Shown here: one piece after another, positions 22,499 to 34,450 of the stretch
How positions within the stretch are numbered: the stretch's first letter is position 1
How the letters are laid out: each line of letters opens with the position of its first letter
Notes under the pieces: model-generated
Told to the model about the DNA's origin: nothing
What the model saw: the letters and a program-made list of their open reading frames with translations, nothing else
Databases searched by the model: none
Assembly (NCBI RefSeq): GCF_030272615.1
Contig: NC_081413.1
Coordinates: 441,777,038 to 441,841,037, forward strand
From: Cryptomeria japonica
Taxonomy: Eukaryota > Streptophyta > Pinopsida > Cupressales > Cupressaceae
Reading direction: 5' to 3'
Length of the DNA: 64,000 nt
Program-made: the position numbers and the translations under genes

Positions 22499-24571
22499 CC
22501 TAAATTTATAGAGTTCTTTCAACAACGTCAAATCAACTTTGCATGGTCATATGCAGACATTCCTAGGCTTGATCCTGATTTAGTCATGCATCACCTCACC
22601 GTAGCAGAAGGAGCCAAACCTGTCAAGCAGAAGCTTCGTAAGATGCATCCCCAAATTGCAGTGCTAGTCAAAACAGAACTCAAGAAACTCCTAGATGTTG
22701 GTTTCATTAGACCAATTGATTATGCAGAATGGATATCCAACATTGTTCCTGTCGGCAAACCAAAAGGGGGCATCCACATTTGTACTGACTTCAGAGATCT
22801 GAATAAGGCATGTCCTAAGGATGACTTCCCCCTACCAAATATCGACATCATAGTAGACCTGACAGCAGGACATGCCATGCTTTCACTCATGGATGGCTTT
22901 TTGGGATACAATCAGATAAAGATCGCACCAGAAGATCAACATAAGACAACCTTCACATGTCCATGGGGCACATACTACTGGAATGTAATGCCTTTTGGTC
23001 TAAAGAATGTAGGAGTGACCTATCAACGAGCAATGACTACTATCTTTCATGATATGATGCATACTATGATGGAAGATTATGTGGATGACTTACTAGCAAA
23101 ATCACTCACTAGAGAAGGTCATTTGGACATATTAGAGAGAATCTTTGATAGACTAGAACAATATCATGTTTGACTCAACCCAAAGAAATGTGTCTTTGGA
23201 GTAACCTCCGGGAAACTTCTAGGATACATTGTCTCAAGCAAAGGCATTGAAGTCGATCCAGCAAAGGTTAAGGCAATCATGGACATGCCACCTCCAAAGA
23301 ATATCAGTCAGCTAAGGACATTACAAGGACGGCTTCAATCCATCCGAAGATTCATTGCACAATTGGCTGATAAGTGTCACCCATTCACACACCTGCTACA
23401 CAAGAACATCCACTTTCAGTGGGATGCCCGATGCCAGCAAGCATTTCAGACACTTAAAAACTATCTCATGAATCCACCATTGCTGATCCCACCAGATCCA
23501 AGTAGACCGTTGTTACTCTATATCTCAGGAACAAGTACAACATTGGGTGTACTACTGGCACAACATAATGCAGAAGGAAAAGAGTGTGCTGTTTACTACA
23601 TCTCTCGCACACTGGTGGGCTATGAACTCAATTACACGCCTATTGAGCGAGCTTGCCTAGCAGTAATCTTAGCAGCCACTAAAATGAGGCACTATTTGTT
23701 AACACACAAAGTACAACTCATTGCAAAGATTGATCCACTCAAGTATTTACTCAGCAAAGCAGCATTGACAGGTCGCTTGGCCAAATGGGTGATGATTCTA
23801 AGTGAATTTGACATGGAGTATGTAGACCGTAAAGCTATCAAAGGTCAAGTCATTGCGGATCAGTTGGCCGATGCACCTCTCATAGGTGATCATCCTCTCA
23901 TTTCCAATTTTCTAGATGAAGAGATATTCATGATCACAATAACACAACCATGGAAATTATACTTTGATGGTTCATACACTAGACATGGCTCGGGGGCAGG
24001 CATCCTATTTATCACACCTCAAGGTGACAGCATCCCGAAGTCTTACAGGCTCACATTTCCATGTACTAATAACATAGTAGAATATGAGGCCTTGATCACG
24101 GGACTCAGGTTAGCCATACAATGGAAATTACAAGAACTACAAGTATATGGTGACTCCCAACTGGTCATTCGACAAGCAACAGATGAATATCAGACCAAGG
24201 ATGATAAACTCATGCCATATAAGCAAATGGTGGACAAACTAAAGACATCATTTACTACTATTACTTTTGAGCAGATACCAAGAGATCAGAATCAAGCTGC
24301 TGACACTATGGCTACCATCGCATCTCTCCTAGATCTTCCAAAGAATTCAACACGCTATGAGTTCTTGGTAGAACAGCTTTGGATCCCCGCTTATGATATC
24401 CCTGAATATGAAATGATATGTCACCTTGTCGGTTTTGAATCCCCATGGTACGGTGAATTCTACACCTACCTCCGTGATCACACCCTTCCTCCCAACCAAT
24501 CGAATAACCAACGTAAAACCTTCATTTGCCAAACTACTCGATATACCATTATTGCCGAAACCCTATACTGA
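22499..24571 (+). pseudogene. RT, RNase H and extra RNase H of element E
   Basis: Reverse transcriptase spans about 22560-23290, with FRDLNKACPKDDFPLP, the fingers-palm motif SLMDGFLGYNQI, FGLKN and the catalytic YVDD at 23078. The original RNase H (about 23500-23890) lacks the first catalytic Asp (LLYISGTSTTLG where other elements have D-A-S), a loss known for Tat-type elements. The added archaeal-type RNase H follows at 23940-24330 with its acidic residues in place: YFDGS, IVEYEALITGL, YGDSQL and QAADTMA. Stops at 23171 and 24569 interrupt one continuous frame. Both are TGA at probable former CGA arginine codons. Confidence 0.93.
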
Positions 24572-25701
24572 CGCGGTCTTGATGGTACTCTCCTTTGATG
24601 TTTGGAACAAGGTGAGATAACAAAGGCCTTGGAAGAGGTACATGAAGGAATTTGTGGAACCCATGCAAGTGGTCCATCACTAGCCAAGAAACTCCTGCGC
24701 AATGGATACTATTGGCCATCTATGGAAAAAGACTCCTACTACTTTGTCAAGAAGTGCAAGAAATGCCAAGTTCATGGTGACCTGATACATGCACCAGCAC
24801 AGGAATTGCAACCAATCACAACACCATGGCCTTTTTGTCAATGGGGCCTTGACCTTGTGGGTAAGATTCATCCATCTTCATCTAATGGCCATAAATTCAT
24901 TATTACTGCCACCGAATATTTCACAAAGTGGATCGAAGCTGTTCCACTTACCCAAGTCACCGACAAGCAGATCACCTCATTCATCCTCAACTACATCATC
25001 TGCCGGTATGGTGTGCCCATGTCCATCATCACAGATAACGGTCTTCCTTTCAAAAATCAAGATGTCCATAAACTTTGCGAGAAATTTCATATCCAACACC
25101 GCTTTTCCACTCCCTATTACCCACAAGGCAATGGTCAGGCCGAAGCATCCAATAAAAACATATTAAGAATCCTAAAGAAGACAGTCAATGATGCCGGCTG
25201 TGATTGGCATGTTCAATTGAATCCAGCACTATGGGCATATCGAACTAGCATTCGAACCCCTACAGGCGCAACTCCTTATTCATTGGTCTATGGTGCCGAA
25301 GCTATCTTACCTATTGAGGTGGAGATACCATCACTATGGGTTTCCTTGCATAATCTGATAGATGATGAAGCCTACAGAGTATCCCGTCTTCAGGACTTAG
25401 AGTTACTTGATGAGAAGTGACAAGCTGCGTACAATCATCTCAAAGCCTATCAGCAATGCATGAGCAGAAGCTACAATCACCGAGTTAGACCTCATACATT
25501 TGAGGTAGGTGATCTTGTTCTCTGAGAGAATACTTGCAACCAACCAAGTAGAGAACATCAGGGAAAGTTTGAATCAAACTGGCTGGGCCCATATGTTGTC
25601 ACTACTGTGTTCAGGTCCGGGGCATATCAGTTGGCTACATAAGAAGGAGAACCGCTCGTAGATCCAATCAATAGCATGCACCTAAAACGGTTTTATACCT
25701 A
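24572..25701 (+). pseudogene. Integrase of element E
   Basis: This enzyme joins element cDNA to the target. The HHCC zinc region (HEGICGTH ... CKKCQ) is at about 24640-24775. The catalytic core has Asp in WGLDLVGK (about 24850), Asp in IITDNGLPF (about 25035) and Glu in GNGQAEASNK (about 25140), so the DDE triad is intact. The GPY/F-like C-terminal region (WLGPYVV, about 25583) and the closing MHLKRFY sequence are readable. TGA stops near 24599, 25418 and 25522 and a TAA near 25639 break it. The frame is the same as RT, so gag-pol was one long frame after the 20025 shift. Confidence 0.92.
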
Positions 25702-28081
25702 AGCTGTATAGAGCATCAGGCTCCCCTGCATACCAGAAAATACCAAAAAAAAATTCAAAAAAATATCCTGAAGAAATACAAAAACATTCAAAAAAAAGTA
25801 AAGAAAAATCATGCATCCAAACGGTGAACAACCACTCCGGTGGCACCTTGGGTAAGTGCGATGGTGAAAACCTGGCAAACAAGCACAACTCGTAAAGACA
25901 ATGGCTCCAGTATCTTTGAGATTTGTTGCAATCACATTCATGCATCCACACATCTATCCATCCAAACCATGGCTTGTTATTTGATCTGTAATCAAAGATA
26001 GTACTTCATGTGTCTTGCATCCCACTTTTTCATAGTCATGTCTACACTTGGGGGCAATACCCTTAAAAAATCTAGATGATGGAAGTGGATTCTACATTAC
26101 TGGTGATTCATTGGCAAAAACATTCAAAAAGGTCTCACAAAATCCAAAAATATTCAAAAAACGTCTCACAAAATCCAAAAACATCAAAAATAAAACAAAA
26201 ACATGGCAACACATTGTACATACTCATCTGCACAGATACCAAACAAACATTGTGATATACTCCACAGAATGACCACTTATCAATCGACTACACAATCAAC
26301 ATCAACACTCAAAACTGTCTTCAACAAGGATGCATCCTTCCTTACCAAAACAAAGACAAGATGACATTTTCTTTGACAAGAAAATTGTGTTAATCTATCA
26401 AATACTTGGTTGATTTGTGAAGTAATTCATTCGTTTATGTATCAAGTTCCTACAACATTATTTGTGTATCTTCGGCGCATTATTCCGATGAAGTTCTGGG
26501 GCATGTACTAATGGTGTCTACGTGGGAAGTTCACTAAGCTATGTGATCATAGGCAAAAATACAGTCATAGATCACTATGGCTTGCTGACTACAGCATATA
26601 CCTCGACCATATGAGCATGAACCATTACCAAGGATCCATATTCTTTATTCTTTATGTATATACTGTTTGTTGCAGGTATAATGCTCCTTCTTTGGTTCCT
26701 CCTCATCCAAACTGGATAAAGGTTTTATCTCTTATTACGGTATGCACTTGTCTTAGGATATGATCAGCCTAAGATCAAGGAGGACGATCCAAGTCATGCA
26801 TGAACATAGATAATCCTTGTCTATTCTGCAAGCAATACTTTGGTCGACTTGACCCTTATATCAAGTCGCTTGTATTAACTTGCTATATCAAAATCCATGT
26901 AAGAAATACTTTGGTCATCTTGAATCTTTATGTCAAGTTGCTTGTATTTTCTTACAACATTTTAAAGCTCAATGATGAAAAATAAAGCACCATGGATCAT
27001 CATTCCATCTCATTGTATATATTGCATTTCATTGCATTCCATCCATCCATACATTCATAAATAGCTGCATATCATTCATACATAGTAATGACAATAGATA
27101 CTCTATTTTCCTCTTCTTCCATAGGAATGTAATAGGTCCTCCATTTCTTCTATCTAACATTGAACCCCCCCCCACCCTCCCCATCTCGATAATCACCATC
27201 ACATACCCTACATCGTGTCCCAATCAACCTAATCAAGCCACGTTCATCACCATCCATCTCTAAATAGGAGGGATTGTGTTTCCTATCCTAAGTCATCCAA
27301 TAAGTCAAGAAAGTTACTCTATCTACATAGGTACATCAACTCATGCACACCTAGACTATCAATAGATACTCTGATCAAGTATCTTCGGGTCTCAATAGGT
27401 AATCGATCATGGTAATCCTAGACTACATCAGGTATTTATCATAATGACCTAGTCTCAACGGGGCTGCCATGTTTCCCCACAACCATCCATCACATGCACA
27501 CACTATCAATTGATCAACCAATCAAACACAATCCAACGGACAATTACATCAATTGTCTACGTCTCAACGAGTATTTTGCTTCATATACCTTGACTTCATC
27601 GGGCAATTATATCAATTGTCTAAGTCACATCAGGTCACTTTGATTCACTTACTTAGACTTTATCATGTCCAAGCAACCAACTGACATCAACTGTCACGCT
27701 TTGACTTGACCGGGGCAATTAAACCGCTTGCACCAGATTGTCTAACCAATTTTGATCAATTGTATAGCATCAATCCAAACCCCACACTACATCTGCTATG
27801 TATCTCTTGCATGACCTCAGGGTACTCGCTGGCTTGTTGTTTCTTCATATTCACTCCATTTTCTCCCATTCTTTCATCATTAGTTCTAATTTCTTCTATT
27901 CTACATCCCCTCCACTTTTCATTTTTTTTCAAGAGATCGGCCGATTTTTCAAAAAAATTCGGCCCATCTCTCGAGGGGGCATACCACCCATTAAATTTAC
28001 ATTTTATGGGGCATTTCTTCACACCTATTTTTCTTTCTTTAAAACAACGCGATAAACCGCACCATCTCAAAGAGGGGCAAA
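25702..28081 (+). other. 3' untranslated region of element E, with purine tract
   Basis: No gene is supported. The stretch holds A-rich low-complexity sequence with a direct repeat (ggtctcacaaaatccaaaaa at about 26131, repeated with one change at 26162). A second direct repeat of about 80 bp (tactttggtcrwcttga ... tcaagtygcttgtatt) lies at about 26834 and 26914. Between 27330 and 27720 is a loose series of atcaattgtctacgtctcaa-like units. The polypurine tract aaagaggggcaaa ends at 28081, directly before the 3' LTR, and would prime plus-strand synthesis. Confidence 0.75.
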
Positions 28082-29998
28082 TGTAGTCACATAAATCTGT
28101 CCACTTAATTAAATGAATACTTAGTATTTATTTGATTATTTAACCATCAATTAATAATTAATTAAATTAATATTTAATTAATTCATCTTAACCCTCTTCT
28201 CCTATTAATTAAATAAATTATTCAATTTATTTGATTTAATTCACTTAACAAAATCTGTCCACTTAATTAAATAAATAAATCATATTTATTTAATTAAATA
28301 TTCTCTCACATTTAAATAAATAAATATTTATTTAAATCCCCCAAAATCTCACCTCTCACATTTAAATAAATAAATCATTTATTTAAATCACCTTTATCCT
28401 CCACCCACTTGTATTTTCCTACAAATGCAAGTTGCACATTTAAATAAATTAACATTTATTTAAATCACCTTTATCCTCTACCCACTTGCATTTTCCTACA
28501 AATGCAAGTTGCACAATTATTTTAAATAAATAATTTATTTAAATCACCTTTATCCTCCACCCACTTGTATTTTCCTACAAAAGCAAGTTGCACAACTATT
28601 TTAAATAAATCATTTATTTAAATCACCTTTATCCTCCACCCACTTGCATTTTCCTACAAATGCAAGTTGCACAACTATTTTAAATAAATTATTTATTTAA
28701 AATCCTATTTATCCTCACCCACTTGCATTTTCCTACAAATGCAAGTTGCACAACTATTTTAAATAAATTATTTATTTAAAATCCTCTTTATCCTCACCCA
28801 CTTGAAACCTTTAATGGTTTCCCTTAAAGTCTTCAAACTTGATGGCTTTAAAGTCTTCAAACTTAATGGCTTCCCTTAAAGTCTTCTTAAGACTTTAATG
28901 GTTTTCCTTAAAGTCTTCAAGCCTTTAATGGTTTCTCTCAAAGTCTTCAAGCATTTTAAATGCTTTATCTTCCTTTTTCTCATTTAAATAAATTAATATT
29001 TATTTGAATATTTATCGAAATGCAAATTACACCATTTAATTGAAATAAATGATTTTATTTTAATTGAAAATACCAAAATTCCTCCCACTTGCATTTTCCT
29101 ACAAAATCCACTTGCATGCCTAAACCCCTTCTAGATTCTTCTAAACCTTTCCTAATTAACCTAATTCATCCCCTAAATATTGTCACATTCCTAAGCAAAT
29201 TGGAGTCACTTCTCAAAGACTCCAAAGTTTTTGAAAAGCAATTAATGCTTTGTGTGTTCAACAAATTAACCTCTAAAGTCTTCCAAACCACTTATGGCTC
29301 TTACATGACCATTAATGGTTAATTCCACTTGCACCCATGGTTAAGGACTTTGACCCCTAACTTAACCCTCATGTAACCCATGTGTCTCTTCAAAGCATTT
29401 ATTTCTTTGACTAGGGTAACCATCATGTCCCCTCAAGCATTTAATGCTCCTTATCTCTCCTCTCAAGCCTCCTCATGGCGACACTTGTCAACATGGGATT
29501 GGGTTGAAAGTCTCACATGGATTGAATATCTTTCAATCCTAACCCTTGTTAAGATTACTTAATCTTAACCCTTCATTTCCCCATTTCTTCTATAAATGGA
29601 ACCCTTCTCCTCAAGCAAAAAGGAAGCATTTTTAGAGTATTGTTGTTATACTGGCATTAGCATAGAGCTTTCTCATAGCATCACTATCTACACTTGCATA
29701 GCATTTGCTTATCATATTCAACTATCTTGAATCTCCATATGGCATCCATGGCTAGTGCTAAAAGCTGAGAGCTACACTCATTTGGGACTTGGAGAGGAGA
29801 GGAACAAGGGAGGAGCAACTATGAGCATCTTGATTAGCTATTTTATTCTATGTTTATATGCTTTCTATTTCATGCTTAATATCTCTCTTGATATGGCTGT
29901 TTAGGATAATTTTTTGTTGCTAACACTAACGTTTGTTTCTTGTGCTCTTGTGTGTGTTGCCATCAAACAGATTTTCTAATCCTTTTTGTAGAGCATCA
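28082..29998 (+). repeat. 3' LTR of element E
   Basis: 1917 bp, the same length as the 5' copy and without gaps by eye. The target duplication cctat follows at 29999-30003. The hairpin array is at about 28357-28803 and the mutated TATA box at 29591. Confidence 0.96.
28357..28803 (+). repeat. Hairpin-forming tandem array in the 3' LTR of element E
   Basis: The same number and order of units as at 14081-14529, so the array has not changed copy number since integration. Confidence 0.88.
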
Positions 29999-30003
29999 CC
30001 TAT

Positions 30004-31278
30004 TAATCTAGAACTTTATAGGTAGCTCTTTTTTGATGGAATCCCAGGGTACCCTAACCATGTTCCTATGGAATTGAGGGATAGACTTCACAAATTTGCT
30101 GGGAATAATGCAATCAGTGCAGAAGAGCACTTAAAGTCTTTTGGTGACTTGATCAATGATTATGTAATTATAGATGAAGATGTCATCATGAAATTGTTTG
30201 TACAGTCTTTAGTAGATGATGCAAGGGACTAGTACATAGGTCTCCCTATGAATAGCATTGGGTCTTGTGAAGCTTTTAAAAATTGCTTTCAGGAACAATA
30301 TGGTGACAAGACTAATGTGAGCTTCATGCTCAACGAATTCAACAATATTAGAAAGTCTGACAATGAAATTGTCATAGATTTTAATGCCAGATTTCAGAAA
30401 GCAATGCATAGGCTATACCAGGTAATGAGGTTAGATGATAAATGTGCCTGAATACTTATTACAATGCCTTTGATTCAAAAATGGCTTATATTCTGAGGGA
30501 TAAAAATCCGCATAGTCTGAGAGATGCATTTAGAATTGCCATCAATGTAGAGAGCAATATAAAAGCATCTGGGAAAATAGGGAGAAGAACTGATGGTAGG
30601 CTGTGGCAAGAATCAAAACAACAACCTAATAAAGTTGCTAAAGAAGAAGACAAAATAGAGAAATTAGTGACTGCTATGAAGGATCTTACTGCCAAGGTGA
30701 GTAAAAATGATAAGCCTCATTACAATTGGCAAGACAGGCCTCCTAGGCTGCATGACATGCCTTACAACACTACTTGGAAGGATGGCAAGCCTCAAAATGA
30801 GAAGCCAAAGAATACTTAGAACTAGGATACCCCAGATCCTTTAAAAAGAGGAAATGTTCATAACATGGAGAATACTCCTTGGTGCATGGCTTGTGATGGA
30901 CCACATTCTCCTCATCAGTGTGCTATAGCTCAAGCCCTTGAAGAATCCATGAGACAAGAGGCTGAGCCTGATATAAATATGTTTGAAACTATCATAGAAA
31001 GTGATGATGAGTCATTACAAAGTGAACTTAGTGAATGTGATGTGCTAAATAGTAAAAGGTCTTACCAAGGACAATTGTCACTTGATTGGCATCCCACTTT
31101 GAATGTGGTAACAATTGAAGATGAAGAAGTTCATCTCAGAAGACCCAGTGATGAAGAAGTAAGAAATCTCACTAGTGCTGCCATAGCCAAAGCCAAGCAC
31201 AACTACAATTTGAGAAGTACTAAGAAGGATGGAGATCAAGGTGAACCTAGATCTATGTTTATAAAAGAAGTATCCTAG
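30004..31278 (+). pseudogene. gag of element D, C-terminal part
   Basis: This continues the frame cut at 13805. The capsid core is readable at 30050-30480: ELRDRLHKFAGNN, then AEEHLKSF, then FKNCFQEQYG and FNARFQKAMHRL, in the order typical of gypsy gag. Stops lie near 30030 and 30230, and a frameshift near 30442. A basic, Lys-rich region leads to a zinc motif (WCMACDGPHSPHQCA, C-x2-C-x6-H-x3-C) at 30880-30924. An acidic linker follows and ends at a TAG at 31276. The Arg-rich box usual beside the knuckle is missing. Confidence 0.82.
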
Positions 31279-32054
31279 AAGAAAGAAACAAGTAATACCA
31301 CCCTGCCTCAAGATAGTCAAAAGGGGAATGACAAATTAAAGGATACATCTAAAACTATGGATGATAAAGCTACTAGTGATATACAAGGAACTGCCACAAT
31401 GAAGAAGGCAAGTCAGCCTAAGACAAAGAAAGTTAAGGCTAATACTGAGTTGATTAATAATTCCACATTTGATATGACTCAGGCTCTTACCCAAATGAAG
31501 GTCATTGTCCCATTGATAGAATTATTGAAAATAAAGGAACATAGAGAAGCTGCTCTATCTTTGTTTTCTAAGATATATGACAGTAACATGGCTTTACCTT
31601 CCAGTTCAACTAAGGATGAAAAGGATCAGGAGTTGCAAACTATAGAGGTATATGTTGGAACAACTATTACACAAGAACCCTCACAGGTTGATCCTTTCTA
31701 TGTTACTTTATTAGTAAATAATTGGTTAATTAAAAACTGTATGATAGATTTTGGTGCAACTGCAAATGTAATACCTTATGGTGTCATGAAAGAATTAGGA
31801 TTGTTAGTGAGTACAGTGCATGGGAAATGTTATGCTATGGATAACAGAGAAGTGCCAGTGATAGGTACAATGAAAGATGTTGAAGTAAAAATAGTATCAT
31901 TCTTTGAAGCAACATACAAGATGGATGTCATTGTAACTGACACCAAACCTCATTATGGCATGTTGTTATCTAGACATTGGGCTGCAACAGTAGGTGGAAA
32001 TGTTTAGTTGGATCTGTCATATGCTACTATCCCAATTAATGGAAACCAAATCAA
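31279..32054 (+). pseudogene. Protease of element D
   Basis: It is in the same frame as the gag tail, separated by a stop only. The active site reads MIDFGATANVIP at about 31741-31776. The catalytic Asp (31747) is kept, but the following Ser/Thr is Phe, which should disable the enzyme. The C-terminal flap and motif (HYGMLLSRHW) follow at about 31950. A TAG at 32005 and a frameshift near 32055 end the segment. About 100 codons upstream of the active site are Lys/Thr-rich with no clear domain. Confidence 0.82.
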
Positions 32055-32825
32055 ATGTATAGAGAACCACATGCTCCTAGGGTAATTGAGAAAGTAGATC
32101 CTAGTATGCTCAACTGTATGATTGATGTGGATCTTGACAATTTTAGATTACAACCAATTTTTCCTCAATTGAAGAATACTGACTCTATTGTGACTGAATT
32201 GGAATATCAACAACATAGTTTGTGGCACATGTATTTTGATGGAGCTTTCTCTAAAGAAGGATCTGGAGCAGGAGTTCTTTTTGTGTCCCCTTTAGGTATA
32301 ACCTTCAAATATTCCTTTCTATTAGCCTTTCAGTGTACAAATAACACTGCTGAATATGCAGCCTTGTTATTGGGACTTGAAATTGCAAAAAGGCATGGCA
32401 TTTAGTTGTTAAAAGTGTTAGGAGATTCAAAATTGGTTGTTTCTCAAGTTAGAGCTAAGTATGCATCTAAGAATGATAGATTGAAAAGATACAAGCATGC
32501 AGTATGGGATGTGATTGAGCATTTTAGTGCATTCTCTATAAATTGGATAGAAAGATCTAAGAATATCATGGTGGATTTCTTAGCAAATGTTGCATTAAAT
32601 AATGATGATGCAACACTAACCGGTATATCCATAGTTGAGGTAAAAGCTAGGCCTTCCATTCCTGACAATGTATATAATTGGCAAGTGTTTGCTGATGATG
32701 AAGATATTCTCAAGTTTATACAATACATTGATGACTATGATGGACAAAAAATTGATTGCAATGCCTTGGTGGAAGTGGTTGAAAACATAGAAACTGTGTT
32801 TGGAAATGACTTAATTCAGTTATAA
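32055..32825 (+). pseudogene. Archaeal-type RNase H of element D, placed before RT
   Basis: This domain cuts the RNA strand of RNA/DNA hybrids. All four acidic positions can be read: Asp in MYFDGAF (32238), Glu in NTAEYAALLLGL (32352), Asp in LGDSKLVV (32424) and Asp in IMVDFLAN (32574). The glycine-rich GSGAGVLF strand follows the first Asp, and the domain resembles the extra RNase H of element E. It lies between protease and RT, not between RNase H and integrase. A TAG at 32403 interrupts it. The frame continues through an acidic linker of about 70 codons towards RT, with a TAA at 32823. Confidence 0.88.
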
Positions 32826-34450
32826 ACTAATAAAATACCTAAAGGGTTGGTAGAACTAGAAGGTATGTTTAGTTACAGTGATAGTCATCTGAACTAGCAA
32901 TCAACCACTAAGTTAGAGGAACTAGAGGAAGTAAACTTGGGGACAAAATCATCCCCTAGGTTGGTGTATATTGGAAAAAAATTGCCTCCTCATGTAAAAA
33001 TAAATCTTATTAATTTATTAAAGAAATATAAGGATGTCTTTGCTTGGTCTTATGAAGATTTGAAGGCATATAGATAGGGTCTATTTCAGCATGAAGTTTC
33101 TCTGCTTCTAGATGCTAAGCCTTTTAGACAAAAACAAAGACCTATCAACCCCCTATTAGAATTTAAAATGCAGCAAGAACTAACCAAGTTAAGGGAAGGG
33201 GGAATTATTAAGCCTATAAGACATTCATCATGGGTCTCAAATTTAGTCCCGGTTAGAAAGAAGAATGGGGACATTAGACTCTATGTAGACTTTAGGAACC
33301 TAAATGTTGCCTCCTTGAAAGATAATTACTCTTCTCCTAATATGGAGGAGATGTTACAAAGAGTAACTGGTTGTGACCTATTGTCTATGATGGATGGGTT
33401 CTTAGGGTATAACCAGGTGTTAGTAAAAGAATCTGAACAATTCAAAATTGCTTTCACCACCCCTTGGGGAATATACATGTATGTCAGAATGCCTTTTGGT
33501 TTGAAGAATGCTGGAGCTACTTTTCAGAGGGCAATGGATGTAGCTTTCAAGGAAATCATCAATATTATCATGGTAGTATATCAAGATGATTTAACATGCT
33601 TCTCCAAAAGGGCGGATGACCACTGTGGACACTTAGAACATGTTTACAATAAAGCTTTGGAATTTGGAGTATCCTTAAATAATAAAAAGTGTCATTTTGT
33701 TGTTACTGAAGGGAAGCTACTAGGGCATATTGTCTCCAAAGAAGGGGTAAGAATAGACCCTGAAAGAATTGAGGCTATAAACAATGTGCCTGAGCTGAAG
33801 AATGTTAAAGGTATCCAATCTTTCTTGGGCAAAGTAAATTTTGTTAGAAGATTTATTGCAAATTTTGCAGAGATAGTCAAGCCCATTGTTAAACTGCTTA
33901 AAAGGGATAAAAAGCTCTGTTGGGATCAAGAAGCTTCAAAGGCTTTTGATGAAATCAAAAAGGCTATTTAGGAGGCACCAGTGTTGAAGTCCCCCGACTA
34001 CAGTAAGCCTTTCTCTTTGTTTTCTTTTGCTTCATATCACACACTGGCTGTAGTTCTTTTACAAAAGGATAATGAAGGATATGAACATCCTATAGCCTTT
34101 TATAGCAAATATTTACAGGCTGCAGAGTTAAAGTATGAAATTATGGAGAAGCAAGCATATGCTTTGGTCAAGGTTGTTAAAGATTTTGGGCCATATCTTG
34201 TAAATGCACAAGTAACTACTTATGTCCCACATGTGGCTGTCAAAGATATTCTATCCCAATCTGAGGTCATAGGTAAAAGATGCAGATGGATAACCAGAAT
34301 CTAGGAATTTGATATAGAAATTAAGATCACTAAATTGGTGAGAGGTTTAGGCCTTGCTAAGCTTATGGCTGAATCAAACCTTCTTGATGTTGAAGTGAAT
34401 AATGTTGAAGTTGAGAACATCCTGGTCACCGGTATTGAGACACAACCCTG
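32826..34450 (+). pseudogene. RT and original RNase H of element D
   Basis: RT opens with FAWSYEDLKAY and the hinge motif QKQRPINP (33130). It then reads YVDFRNLNVA, SMMDGFLGYNQV, FGLKNAGATFQRAM and the catalytic YQDD (33579-33590). The YQDD variant replaces the common YVDD or YIDD. The original RNase H (about 33990-34300) has lost its first Asp (LFSFASYHTLA) and the TDH motif, which fits relief of selection by the extra RNase H upstream. Stops lie at 33075, 33969 and 34302. The frame is otherwise one continuous frame from 32055 to the end of integrase. Confidence 0.92.

Larger units (their letters stand above)
13806..29998 (+). mobile_element. Dual-RNase-H gypsy retrotransposon E (Tat-like)
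   Basis: A complete element of 16,193 bp with LTRs at 13806-15722 and 28082-29998, each 1917 bp, flanked by the duplication cctat (13801-13805 and 29999-30003). It sits in the gag of element D. Internal order is primer site, long leader with a small frame, gag, protease, G-patch, RT, RNase H, archaeal-type RNase H, integrase, long 3' untranslated stretch, purine tract. The extra RNase H after the original one is the known mark of plant Tat-type elements. The LTR pair differs at about 20 positions by eye (near 1%), so it is the youngest element here, yet its coding part already has many stops. Confidence 0.96.

Noticed and set aside
27706-28086. Frame of 126 codons with overlapping frames on both strands near the end of element E
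   Set aside because: T-rich low-complexity sequence that runs over the purine tract into the LTR. Open frames on several strands at once point to chance.
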